From contig JAQSEB010000075.1 of NCBI GenBank assembly GCA_030063045.1, positions 380,001-444,000 on the forward strand: a DNA stretch of 64,000 nt, given 5' to 3'. This DNA is from Pratylenchus scribneri. Taxonomy: Eukaryota > Nematoda > Chromadorea > Rhabditida > Pratylenchidae. Below are positions 1 through 9,762 of this stretch, one piece after another. The notes below the pieces were generated by a model. The model saw nothing but the letters and a program-made list of their open reading frames with translations. It did not search any database and had not been told where the DNA came from. Position numbers and translations under genes: made by a program. The first letter of the stretch is position 1. Each line of letters starts with the position of its first letter.

Positions 1-186
1 CTATCAAACTTTGTTCTTAAATTATATTTTTGATCAATTTTCCCTTCTAATGAACGGGGTTCTTTCCTTTATCAATTTTAATAAATTAAATTTTCAATTT
101 TCAATCAAATATTTTAATAAAAAATTTTCCAAAAAATTTTCTAAAATATTTTTAAATTTTATTTCGAATTAAACAATATTTTCCAG
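1..186. other. AT-rich stretch, probably intron of the lectin-like gene
   Basis: No coding signal is visible. It ends in a good acceptor (TTTTCCAG) that opens the first visible lectin exon, so it is most likely an intron whose upstream exon is outside the window. Confidence 0.45.
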
Positions 187-2812
187 CCAACTCATCAACA
201 AATGGCACATCGGCTGTCTCCGGTAATGGAGGATGCCCAACAAATTGGGACTTCTTCAAGCCCACAAATAGTTGCTACCAAGTTGTGCAACCCGACCGTC
301 CAATGCCCCATTCGGAAGCGGAACAGAGTTGCCAGAAACAGGGCGGCCATTTGGCTTCAATTCATAGCCGAGAGGAAAATGAATTTGTTCGAGGTAGATT
401 TTGTTTTTTTTTTTTAAATTACAGTTGGAATTATAATGAATTTTGAAATTAATACCACCTGTTTTTGAGAGAATTTTGCAATTAATTCCATTGAATAATA
501 AATTTATATAATTAATTGCTAAATGCTTAATCTAATAAAAATTCAACCCTTTTTATGCATCTAATAATGACCTAATTTTATTTTTTTGTTAGGCATTTTG
601 GTTCGATGGCGCCGCGCAAATCCTGGCAAACCGAGCCCAGCCCATTTCTGGCTTGGTATGCGCTTCGGGAATGGAACTGGCTTACCCCAAAATGCCAGCT
701 GGACGGATGGAAGTCCCGTCGATTTTGGCAGCCCATCCATTAAAGGATTTCAGGTCAAAAATTCGAGAAATTGAAATGAATTATTCAAATAATATTAATT
801 TACAGCCAACTGTCTATCCCTGGGGTGCAACAATGACCAACGGTGCAAATGGCACAGGAAATGGCACTACAACAGATCCTGGCAATCAGGGAGGTGGGGC
901 AGGAAGTGGAGCTGATGGCCAAGTTTGCGTTGGAATGTTCGGAGGCGGAAATCTGGCAGGCGGACAAAGCAGTGTTCCTGGTGGACAAAGCAATGTTCCC
1001 GGTGGTCAAGGAGGGCAAAACGGCACACAAGGTAAACAATATGGCCGATGAGGCAAAATGGGCAACTGATTTTTGAAGGAGGGCAAAGCAATATTCCCGG
1101 TGGACAAAGCGGTGTCTCAGGTGGACAAAGCGGTGTTCCGGGTGGACAAGGAGGGCAAACAGGCATTGAACCTGGAAGCGATGGAGGTTTCCCCGGATGT
1201 GGTGAATGGCGACCATTCAATCCAACACTTCCTGGCGGCTACATCATCAAGGCAAACAAAGATTTAAAATAAAATATTATGGCAAATTTTCAGGTACAAG
1301 TAAGCATGTTCCCCGCAGGCGGACAAGGAGGTCAAATTGCTGGAGGCGGTGCAGTGCCAGCCGGAGGCAGTGGTCAAGGACAACAAGGAGGTGGCCAAGC
1401 GGGGCAAGGAGGTATATGAAACTTTTGAACAAATTTCAATTGATAATATTAAAAATGTTCTCACAAAATCAATTAATATAAAAATGGTTGTAAAAAAGTA
1501 AATTTTAGCCGGACAAACTCAACAGGGCCAACAAGGTCAAGGTCAAGGCAGTCAACAAGGTCAAGGAGGACAAGGAGGTATGAAAAAGAGAGAAGAATTG
1601 GTACTATTGCAGCTTACCAGATGGAGGGGAAAAGGATGATAAAGAAGAAGAAGAAGAAGATAATGATGAGGATGATGACGAAGACCATCCTCAGCTTCAT
1701 CTCTTCTCCTTCTTCATCATCCTCATCCTTTTTCCCTTCCATCCGGTAATAATAGTACTAAATAATTTTATTTAATATTAAAAAATAACACCTCCCCTCG
1801 CTCACTCAGACCCTTCACTGCCCCCTCCACCATTCCAATGTGCCACCGGATGCACTCAATCATTGATTAAATTGGGTGGAAATCAACAAACGGCACCAAC
1901 AAGTGAGGGAATCACGGAATCGCCGAAAGGATGCCAAAAAATGGTGATCGACTGCAATATGCAAGAGGCGACGGCGGCAATCACGGTTGGAATTTTCACA
2001 CAATAATAATTGGGTGGAGAAATATAGGCATGGAAATTTGTTCTAGAAAAATGAAAAAAAAAAACAATTTTTAAAGTCATTTTTATTTATTTTTTTGTTT
2101 AAAAAACAATCAGAGTTTATGTCATAAAAATTGGTGAAAAATCCAAATAAATAAAATAGTCAAAAAAATTTTTCATAAAATTTATGGAATTTTTTATCAC
2201 TTTAATTTGTTACTAATTAGATATATAGTAAAAATATTAATTTTAAAAATTATTGTTTTATAAATTTTTAATTTTTCGAATTCCTTAAAATTTTTAATTT
2301 GAAATAAATATTAAATTTTTTAATGCTCCCTAAATTTCCCCATTTTTCTTTAAGTTTGGTACTCATGGCTCTGTGCGCTCCAAGGACTCGCCATTTGTCA
2401 AAGTCCGTGCGCAACTATTCTGTGAGTAAAATTTTGAATATAAATTATAAAATTTTTTTATTAAAAATTTAGGCGTCAAAGATGAGCAAGGAAATTTGAA
2501 ATGGTTGCGAAAGGGCACCACCGGCAACAATCAAAATGCGTTCATCGCTGATGAGGCAAGTCAAAATGGCGATAAAGAATTTATTTCAAAGAAATTTAAT
2601 ATTTCCTATCAATTTTGAATTAATATATAAAAATTTTTGAAATATTTTTCAGAAAAAAATTAGCTTTTATTTTTTAAATAAAAAATATAATTAAAAAAAT
2701 GAAAATTCTTATGAATTTCAATTTTCAAAATAAATTTAGGATTTTTCAAAAATTTTAATAATTTTTTTCTATTAATTTTCAGGCACATTGTGAGAAACAG
2801 CCAAATCAATGA
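187..2812 (+). CDS. C-type-lectin-like secreted protein with GGQ-repeat insert and C6-like tail (5' partial)
   Basis: Exons read as 187-393, 593-753, 806-1031, 1079-1251, 1294-1411, 1509-1577, 1810-1985, 2355-2421, 2473-2555 and 2783-2812, with phases that join. Exons 1-2 carry C-type lectin hallmarks: CPTNWDFF, a Cys in SEAEQSCQKQGGHLASIHS, then FWLGMRF and WTDGSPV. Exon 3 adds QVCVGMFG, the usual late-CTLD cysteine context. From about 930 to 1577 the protein becomes a run of GGQSxVPGGQ and GQQGQGQ repeats that appears to interrupt or extend the domain. The last exons hold spaced cysteines (CATGCTQ, GCQKMVIDC, QLFCVKDEQG) resembling the nematode C6/DUF281 domain. Two introns (1252-1293 and 2556-2782) use GC donors. 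CTLD proteins bind carbohydrates and many in nematodes are secreted; no signal peptide is visible because the first exon lies left of the window. The exact joins between 1577 and 2355 are less certain. Confidence 0.72.
1601..1758. repeat. Near-perfect 158-bp hairpin inside a lectin-gene intron
   Basis: The left arm begins GTACTATT...TTACCAGATGGAGGGG and the right arm ends with its reverse complement, CCCTTCCATCCGGTAATAATAGTAC. The arms run through GAAGAA- and GATGAT-type simple repeats to the centre. No clear target duplication is seen. It lies between exons 6 and 7, and the acceptor-like TTGCAG at 1608-1612 falls inside its left arm. It looks like a small fold-back (MITE-like) insertion; its coding potential in one frame is a by-product of the purine-rich repeat. 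Confidence 0.7.
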
Positions 2813-3167
2813 AAACAATGAAAAAGAGTGGAATAAAGAATTGAGAATATATTTTTTTTTGAACAAAACCACAAAGAATGATGAGCAATTTAAATGAATG
2901 ATATTCCCAAAAAATGATTCAATTTTAACTGTGATAAAATTATTCAAAATTTAAATGTCATTTAATAATTTTTAAAAGAATGAAAATGAATTACATACGG
3001 ATTTCATTCATTTTTCTCCTCACAATCACAAGATTCACTCTTCTCCCATGTCATTTTGGTTGTTTGAATTTGAAGTCAACTGCTATTCGCGCGACCGCCT
3101 ATGATTATTGTCAATTAAATTCAATTACTAATAAAAAACATTATTATGGGTCTATTGCTGAATAAAA

Positions 3168-3330
3168 CAATGGAAAAATCTCTCTTTTGGCCTAAATTAT
3201 GCCTATATTTAATTCTCTTTATTCAAGAGCCGAATTTCTCTATATATTACTTTTACTTCCCCTCCTCCAGTCATTGGCATCTAGCCAGAAGAGAGAAATA
3301 TAGTCTTATATGCGCGCGAAATTTTATGAA
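3168..3330 (+). promoter_or_regulatory. Diverged copy of the cluster's upstream module
   Basis: The order of short blocks matches the regions upstream of genes B (about 8930-9070) and C (about 11500-11620): AAAATCTCTCTT, TGGCC, AATTATGCCTA, a CTCT-rich stretch, GGCAT, TAG, AGAGA and ATGCGCGC. Placed about 1.1 kb upstream of the small secreted gene at 4459, it may be a shared regulatory module or an old duplication scar. No core promoter element can be shown. Confidence 0.35.
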
Positions 3331-3797
3331 TGGAAATTTGTGGCTGCGTTTCACCCACGAAAAATAGCCGCATTGATTGAGCAATTGATTTATTTTCACT
3401 CAATGGATTTGGCCTGAAATCACCTTGAAAAATATCCACAAACCGCTTTTAATTCACTCTCATCATAGCAGTAAAATGCTTCTCCATAAATGTTTTATGT
3501 CATTGAGTATCAATTTTTAATAAATTAAATATTCATTGTCCAAAATAATTTTTAAAAAAGATATTTTTGCCTCATTTTTTTCACTTCAAACTTTATTGTT
3601 TTTTAACCCAATAGTTTTTTTCTTTCCTAATAAATCTGTAGCCGGTTTTTTAGACCCTACAAACTTTATACAATTTATAGAAATTTTAGATAAGTGTCTT
3701 TTGACATAGAATATTTTTTGTTTAAATCAAAATTGAGCGAATTAACCATAAAGCCATATTCCCAGTTTTTTTTGTTTTTAACACTTTAATTTTGGGT

Positions 3798-4281
3798 TGT
3801 ACGACAATTGCGGACCTGATGATTTTTTATTTTGGCTAATGGCCGAATGATCTCTTAAAAAGTAAAAACTCAAAATGTCAATTTCATCCTTATAGTATCT
3901 TTGGACTAAACAATCTGGTTGGCCGACACTTGCGGACCCGACACATGGTCTAGCGCCGATGGTGTAAAGCTATTGTGGCATTGTTTATGGCATATTATTA
4001 AGCATAAAAATAGCTACAAAATGATATCAAATGCATTGGCCAATTTTGAATATTCACCGAGTTATGACCAAAAAACCGTCAAAATCACAATTTTAATTAA
4101 ATCAACGGTTTTTTGGCCATAACTCGGTGAATATTCAACATTGACCAAAACTTTTGATGTCATTTTGTGACTAATTTTATGCCTAATAATATTCTATAAA
4201 CAATGTCACTCCAGCTTTACCACCTTCGGCGCCAGACCGTTTCGTCCGCAAGTGTCGGGTCCGCAAGTGTCGCAGTACGAC
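3798..4281. repeat. Long fold-back element
   Basis: The arms begin with TTGCGGACCC- and GACACTTGCGGACCCGAC-type motifs near 3805 and 3926 and end with the inverse around 4250-4281. The core is an almost perfect palindrome centred near 4087, with arms such as GAATATTCACCGAGTTATG and ACCAAAAAACCGT. GC content rises at the ends. No transposase is present. A diverged relative of the core lies at 4811-4965. Confidence 0.75.
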
Positions 4282-4458
4282 TTACAAATTGGATCTAACA
4301 ATTCCATTCCTTTCTGTCTTAATCCCTCGGGGTAATTAGAAGTCCTATGATAGTAATAATTTCTTCCTAAAATTTTAACTATTATAGTAGACAAATATTC
4401 AATTTTTCATGCTTCTAGCAATATGAATTTCAAATCTGTATTTCAAAATTTTTACAGC

Positions 4459-4749
4459 ATGAATAGTTTATACATTATTTTACAAATAATATTTTTTATC
4501 GAAAATGCATATTTCGCTAATGGTGTTAAAAAAGATCAAGAAAAGGGATTGGACGATGTTAAAAATCCGCTACATTCCCAAGAATATTCACCCTATCATT
4601 CAACGACTGCGCACACAAAATCAATGGATGGTGGGCGATCAATGTTCGCCCCAATTAAAGCTGTAAAGAAGCCAATCAGAAAAGGAAAAATGGTTGCCGA
4701 AAAAAGCCAAAAAACGCCCCAATCAAATTGGTTCAATTTTTCCTGGTAA
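4459..4749 (+). CDS. Small secreted protein or first exon of the Ulp1-like gene
   Basis: A 96-codon frame opens with MNSLYIILQIIFFIENAYFA, a convincing signal peptide (hydrophobic core, then Ala/Gly before a polar stretch). The chosen ATG directly follows TTTTTACAG, a plausible trans-splice acceptor; an in-frame ATG at 4423 would place 12 polar residues in front of it. The remainder is polar with no recognised domain and contains VKKPI. The exon at 5073 also begins with VKKPI, so the two stretches may be duplicated or belong to one gene. A clean donor in the needed phase is not seen: the only phase-1 options are weak, at AAT-G|GTG and GAT-G|GTG. It could therefore be a separate short gene ending at TAA 4747-4749 or the secretory exon of the protease. 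Confidence 0.5.
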   Translation: MNSLYIILQIIFFIENAYFANGVKKDQEKGLDDVKNPLHSQEYSPYHSTTAHTKSMDGGRSMFAPIKAVKKPIRKGKMVAEKSQKTPQSNWFNFSW

Positions 4750-4810
4750 TTCCCAATAAAATAATGGCTTAATATCTGCTATTCAAATAGAAATAAAATT
4801 AAAATAGAAG

Positions 4811-4965
4811 ATGGCTACAAAATGATATCATTTATAAATGCTGGATATATAATGAGTTATGACCAAAAAACCATTGATTTAACAAAAATTGTGATTTTGA
4901 TTTTGGCCATAACTTTTAATAAATATTAAACATGTGCCAATGCTATTGATATCATTTTGTTTCTT
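4811..4965. repeat. Diverged copy of the 3798-4281 fold-back core
   Basis: It shares GGCTACAAAATGATATCA, GAGTTATGACCAAAAAACC and the inverted partners GGCCATAACT and GATATCATTTTGT with the element at 3798-4281, but lacks its GC-rich ends. It lies just upstream of the protease exons. Confidence 0.65.
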
Positions 4966-5072
4966 CTACCAAATTCTATATAAATTGACCCTCTCTATCT
5001 TTATCACCATTAAAAATATAAGTACTATTACTATTGTATAAAAAATGAATAACTAAAAGGATATTTTTGCAG

Positions 5073-6245
5073 TTGTAAAGAAACCAATTGATATGCCAGA
5101 ATTACCCGAAATATTCATGAAAGCTGATGTCTGGGAAATTGTTTTGAATGAATTACAGAATGATCATAAATTGCCAGTTGGAGATGAAAACATCCGAATT
5201 AAAGGTATTTTAAAGAAAAGTCTTTGGAGAATAATTTCCCTGATAAATTCAGCGGCACATATGGCCACGTTGAGGGATGGTTACTGGTTAAATGATGAAG
5301 TGATTAATGGATATATGCATTTGCTAACAAAAAACCATCAACTCTATGTTTATATAAACACATTTCATGCCGCTTTGTACATTTCAAAGTCGATACTTCA
5401 CATTACTTGGTTGAATCGAATTAATTTTGAGAGGAAATTGCCTGTGATTTTTGTGCCAGCACATTTGAATGGCAATCATTGGGCATTGGCATTTATCAGC
5501 TTTGCACACAAGACAATTATGATATTTGATTCGATGAGATGTAAGTTTTTTAAAAATTTTATATTTATTTGATAAATTTGATTTTGTATTGAATTGCAAA
5601 AATTTACAATTAGGTCTAATTAAATTTATGGAATTATCTTTTTTGGCCTTTCCTCCATTATAGAATTAAATAAAATTGTTAATGACAATATAAAATAAAC
5701 CAATTTCCATTCATAATTTTCTATTAAATTTAGATTATAACAAAAATCGTATAAATCAGAATAATAAATAAAATTTCTTCTATTAAAAAGTAAATTATAA
5801 TTAACAAACAAAAATTTTTAGTGCCGCTGAATGTTGTGAATACAAAATTGAATTCTAAGAAAGTAACAAAGACTCATTTCCTATTGAAAATGTTCACACT
5901 CGTCAAAGATATTTATGAAATAAAAGGACAACAACAGCAAATTGATGGATGGAAATATAAGGTATTTTAAATTAACAAAAAAATATTTCAATATCTTTAA
6001 TAATTTAGTTGATGAAAAAAATACCGCTGCAAGGCAATACGGATGATTGTGGTGTGTTCATTTTGGCATATGCAAAATATTTGATCGACCTTAAAAGAAT
6101 CACTTTCACTCAAGAACATATTCCATATTTTCGGCGTCTTATATGCTCAGAATTGATGGAAACTGTAAAGGATGCTTCTGAAGCAAGTAATGTTCCAGCA
6201 GGAGTAAATCCTTCAAGTGAGATTTTCATTGAACAATATTTATAA
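5073..6245 (+). CDS. Ulp1/SENP-like (peptidase C48) cysteine protease
   Basis: Exons 5073-5540, 5822-5961 and 6009-6245 join in phase to give about 280 residues with stop TAA. Landmarks of the Ulp1 fold are in order: GYWLNDEVINGYM near the start of the domain, the catalytic His in NGNHWALAFI, the catalytic Asp in MIFDSMR, the oxyanion-hole Gln in LQGNTDD and the catalytic Cys in DDCGVFILAY. All four active-site positions are intact, so an active protease is expected. Family members cleave SUMO or NEDD8-type conjugates. Helix-rich sequence follows the Cys as usual. The intracellular version would start at ATG 5093; joining to the signal-peptide exon at 4459 would make it secreted. It neighbours genes A-C, whose signal peptides suggest an effector cluster. 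Secretion and target are inference. Confidence 0.82.
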
Positions 6246-6453
6246 TTTGATTAATAGAAATGAAATGAAATTATTCATATGACATTTTCTATGCTAAACA
6301 AAATTATATATTAGGGGAATTAATATTTAAATGTAAAATTTAATGTAAATTATGGTCGTTAAATTTTTATATAAATTCATCAATTAATTAAAAATATCCG
6401 GTTAATTTAATAAACAATAAAATTTGTTTTTTTAAGTTTCTCAAAAACATCAA

Positions 6454-7991
6454 ATGCCTGCTGCTGTTCATTTGTTGGATATTCCATCAAAAATGCATCT
6501 GCCAAAACATTTGGATGGAATAATTACAGCATCGCCAAGTTTTTAAATTCTTTTTTTTTCGAAAAAATATATTTTATAGAAATTACTTCGACCCTATCAG
6601 AATGGAAAAAAATTTACAATTCATATATAGGTGGAAAAAATGAATTGAATTTTTCGGAGGATACCAAGGTGAAAGATGGTAATATTTTTATTTATTGAAT
6701 TAATAAATTTTTATGAATTTTGCTGATTCCAATTTTAATAAAGTTGAAAATATTGAATTCTTTATGGTATTTTGAATAAGAAATTATTAACAAAAATTTT
6801 TTGTTTTAAAAGTAGACAATTTGCTGAAAATAAATTGGTCAATTTTTCCAGAAATTCGTAATAAAATATAAATAAAAAGAAAATTCGACCATTTTTATTT
6901 GCTATTTTCTTATTAAATTTGGCTACAATTTGTGTTTGAACTTTTTGAACAGATGATAAAGGAAAAATTGTCGAAGAAGGAAATATTCCACTTGCGGAAA
7001 ATATTCCTCCTCCAACACAAGAAGTTGAAGAAGAGAGCAATGGACCACCGGCAACTCAGAATAATGAAAATAATTTTGATGAAATTGATTTTGGCAAATT
7101 AAATTTGAATGAAATTAGGCGAACAATAGCATCGCTTGGCGAAGACCTTGCAAATCATGGGAATTCTCCAACAACAATTGACCAACAATTCAACCAAGCA
7201 GATCACCAATTCATTCATCAATCCTCCTTCAATGACGTATGAAAAAAAAAACTAGAAAATATTTTTGAATTAGCGGGGATAAATTTTTTGACAATTGGCC
7301 TTATTAGCCTCCTTGTAAATTTATTGTTGAAAGTTGATATTGTTTTGACAAATCCCCAAACTTAGATAATACTTATTACCTGAAAAGGGGCACTGATTTA
7401 TAAATATTATTAAAGATGATTGACAAATTTTCACAAACCTGGGTAAAGGGAAATCCTTTGAATTTAGATCAAAAATTTTGAAAATGATTCAAATTTTCAG
7501 AATACTCCCTTTTTTTCAATTTTGTGGGGCTTCAAATTAATAAATTTACTTATTGATCTTTTTTTGCGAATTTTCAGCCTAATCTGGTGACACCATTTAC
7601 CTCTGCTGGAAATTTAGCAAATTCAGATTTAGTAACAAATGTTGGACAACAATCCGAATTGAACAAGGGTAAAGGTTTTCAAAATATTTATTACTGATTT
7701 CTTTTACTGAATATTATTAAAGAACCAAAATTTCCTCAAAATATGTATGTGTATCAAATACAAATGGAAGCACTCAATAATAAATTATTGAATAATATTA
7801 ATAAAAATGAGGAAGTAACCACTGATTTACGAGAAATTGAGAATGATTTAAATGGGAAAAACGAAGAGAATTTATCGGATTTTGAAAAGCTATTAGCAAG
7901 GAGGCGATTGGAACTTATTGCCGAAAAAGAGGTTTTGGAAGCTGAAGAAAAGAAATTAAACGAAGAGTTAACAAAATTAAAACAAAATTAA
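6454..7991 (+). CDS. Gene A: coiled-coil paralogue of the tandem family, signal peptide lost
   Basis: Exons 6454(?)-6538, 6580-6678, 6953-7236, 7578-7668 and 7723-7991 keep phase. The middle exon (EEGNIPLAENIPPP, then NGPPATQNNENNFDE) matches gene B exon 1 (EEGNIPSAENVYPPP, NGIPATVNNENDFDD), and exon 4 matches gene B exon 2. The last exon is a charged coiled coil ending EAEEKKLNEELTKLKQN, very like the end of gene C. Unlike B and C no signal peptide precedes it: the first two exons are unrelated and start at an arbitrary ATG, while a ruined copy of the family signal peptide lies in the intron (6877-6939). No known domain is recognised. It may be an intracellular derivative, or the 5' model may be wrong. 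Confidence 0.62.
6877..6939 (+). pseudogene. Decayed signal-peptide exon of the A/B/C family
   Basis: Codon by codon this matches the start of genes B and C (MKIPTLLFTILLLNLATICV), but the ATG is AAG, Pro has become Arg, and a TGA stop falls where the paralogues have TGT (Cys). It is followed within 15 bases by the acceptor of gene A exon 3, so it now behaves as intron. Confidence 0.72.
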
Positions 7992-8020
7992 AATTATGAG
8001 AAAGAGTCATCTGCCATCAA

Positions 8021-8413
8021 CAGGGCTGCCAGATGGTTTTTCACTTTGGGGGGCATTTTGGTATAAAAAAGGGGGCATTTGGGGGGCATTTTCGCTAAAA
8101 AGGGGGCATTTTGGGGGGCAGTTTTAAAAAGTGCCAAACATGCGAAAATTTTTGCCAATAATGGCCGTGCAGAAAAATTAGACCAAAAATTGCCGCGCAG
8201 CGAAAAATTAGACCAAAAAATTGCCGCTCAGCGAAAAATTTGACCAAAAAATTGCCGCGCAGCGAAAAATTTTGAAGAAAAATGACCCATTGGGGAAAAT
8301 TTTAACAAAAAATCAAAAGGGGGCATTTGGGGGGCAATTCGGGGGGCAAAAAAGGGGGAAAAATCCTAAAAAGGGGACAAATGCCCCCCGGGGTGGGTAT
8401 TCTGGCAGCCCTG
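8021..8413. mobile_element. Non-autonomous hAT-like element (393 bp)
   Basis: The ends CAGGGCTGCCAGA and TCTGGCAGCCCTG are inverted repeats. They are flanked by a perfect 8-bp duplication, GCCATCAA, at 8013-8020 and 8414-8421. The interior is low complexity: repeated GGGGGCATTTTGG blocks and three to four copies of AAAAATTGCCGCGCAGCG. No transposase. The same ends and interior motif recur at 62877-63278. Confidence 0.88.
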
Positions 8414-8929
8414 GCCATCAAAAAATGCAAGGAATAAAATCCAAATAAATGATTTGATGGATGCCAAATCGTGTAATTTTTTAACTCTTCCTAACCCGCA
8501 AATACTGGAATTGTAGTTTTGGCTATTTAAAAATTTATTAAAATAATTTTATGTATATCCTATAAAAATCTGATAAAAAAATTATTATTCTTCTCATCGA
8601 AGGGCACCCACCACAATTTGAATGCAATCCAAACTTTATTTTTTTTTACAAATTTGGAAGGGCAAAAGAATTTTCTATGGCCTAAATTACACTTCAAGAG
8701 ACAAGTTGGCCTAAAAGATACCGATTTTTGCAGATATAGCTTTCGTCGATATCCAATAAAATTTTATAAAAGAATGGGAAGAGTAAAAATCTATTTTGGC
8801 CAGCGCCCAATAAAACAAAAATAAAAAAACAATTAAAATTTACTATTTAATATTTTCTGAATGATTATTTGGTGGACAAATCACCTCTAGACTCGTTAAG
8901 TAAAATTTAAAATTGTTCCAAATAAGAAA

Positions 8930-9762
8930 ATCTCTCTTCTGGCCAAAACAAAATTATGCCTAATTTTCCTCTCCATTAATTCGATGACTGAATTCTCTGT
9001 CTTTCTCTCCGCTACCGGCATTTAGTAGAGAAGCAGTGTTAGATGCGCGCTGCGCGATCCATCAATTGATGATGTGAGTGCCTGTTGGAATGGATGATTA
9101 AATGAGATGTTATTGCGGGCATACGGCATATCATGGGGAATTTGGATTTGATCATAATCCGCCATTGGCCAATGACAATGGACAATAAATTGTTGCGTAT
9201 TTCAGAGAAAGAAAAAAAGCATTACTTTTATGGCCTGCAATCAAAGCCAAAAATAATCAAGCAAAATAAAATAATTGGAATATAATAATTACTTTTATTT
9301 ATTTTGGACAATTTGACAATAGGTAAGACAAAACTCTATTGGTCAAATTGAAGAAATCTCGATTTTGGCCAAAATTCTTTTCTATTAAATTTGATAGCTG
9401 AATTTCTCTATATCACTTTTACAGTGTCAAATGTCAACCAAGCTCATCTAGGAGTGAACACTGAACAGTCAGCAGATGCGATACGGAATGGATGGATACA
9501 GGGGTTGCTTGCTGCGAGCGTTGCCACGCATGGAAACGCATCGCACTGCTCACTCCACCGATTTATTTATTTTCAATCAATCATCCTTTTTGGGCATTTC
9601 GTCTTCAATGCTAAAATACTGCCAGCCTTCTCCATTTCAAATCAATTCTTACTAATATCTTTTCTTAAGAATATTAAAAATTCACTAAATAAATTTTTCA
9701 AAACTTGGTCATTTGTGAAAAAAATTCACTTATATTACTAAAAATAGTTCTTTAAAAAGGAA
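8930..9762 (+). promoter_or_regulatory. Upstream module of gene B, duplicated before gene C
   Basis: This stretch recurs at about 11510-12269 with only scattered differences, being most similar from about 9300 to the ATG. Shared blocks include GCTACCGGCATTTAGTAGAG, GATGCGCGCTGCGCGATCC, and the entire 300 bases before the start codon. The length and closeness of the match against diverged coding parts suggest either recent duplication with conversion or selection on regulation. An 84-residue frame conserved in both copies (from 9391 and 11900) lacks gene-like features and is read here as a by-product. Confidence 0.55.

Larger units (their letters stand above)
2813..4458. other. Intergenic region between lectin-like gene and effector cluster
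   Basis: No convincing exon is seen. It holds a module resembling the upstream region of genes B and C (about 3168-3330) and a fold-back element (3798-4281). The rest is AT-rich sequence with only short random frames. Confidence 0.6.
7992..9762. other. Spacer between genes A and B
   Basis: It contains a hAT-like element (8021-8413), a decayed 3' flank resembling those after genes B and C (8430-8830), and the upstream module of gene B (from about 8930). Open frames inside it are shadows of these repeats. Confidence 0.6.

Noticed and set aside
2980..3367. Two frames of 61 and 73 residues, one with a hydrophobic start
   Set aside because: Neither has splice partners or a paralogue, and the second overlaps the upstream module shared with genes B and C.
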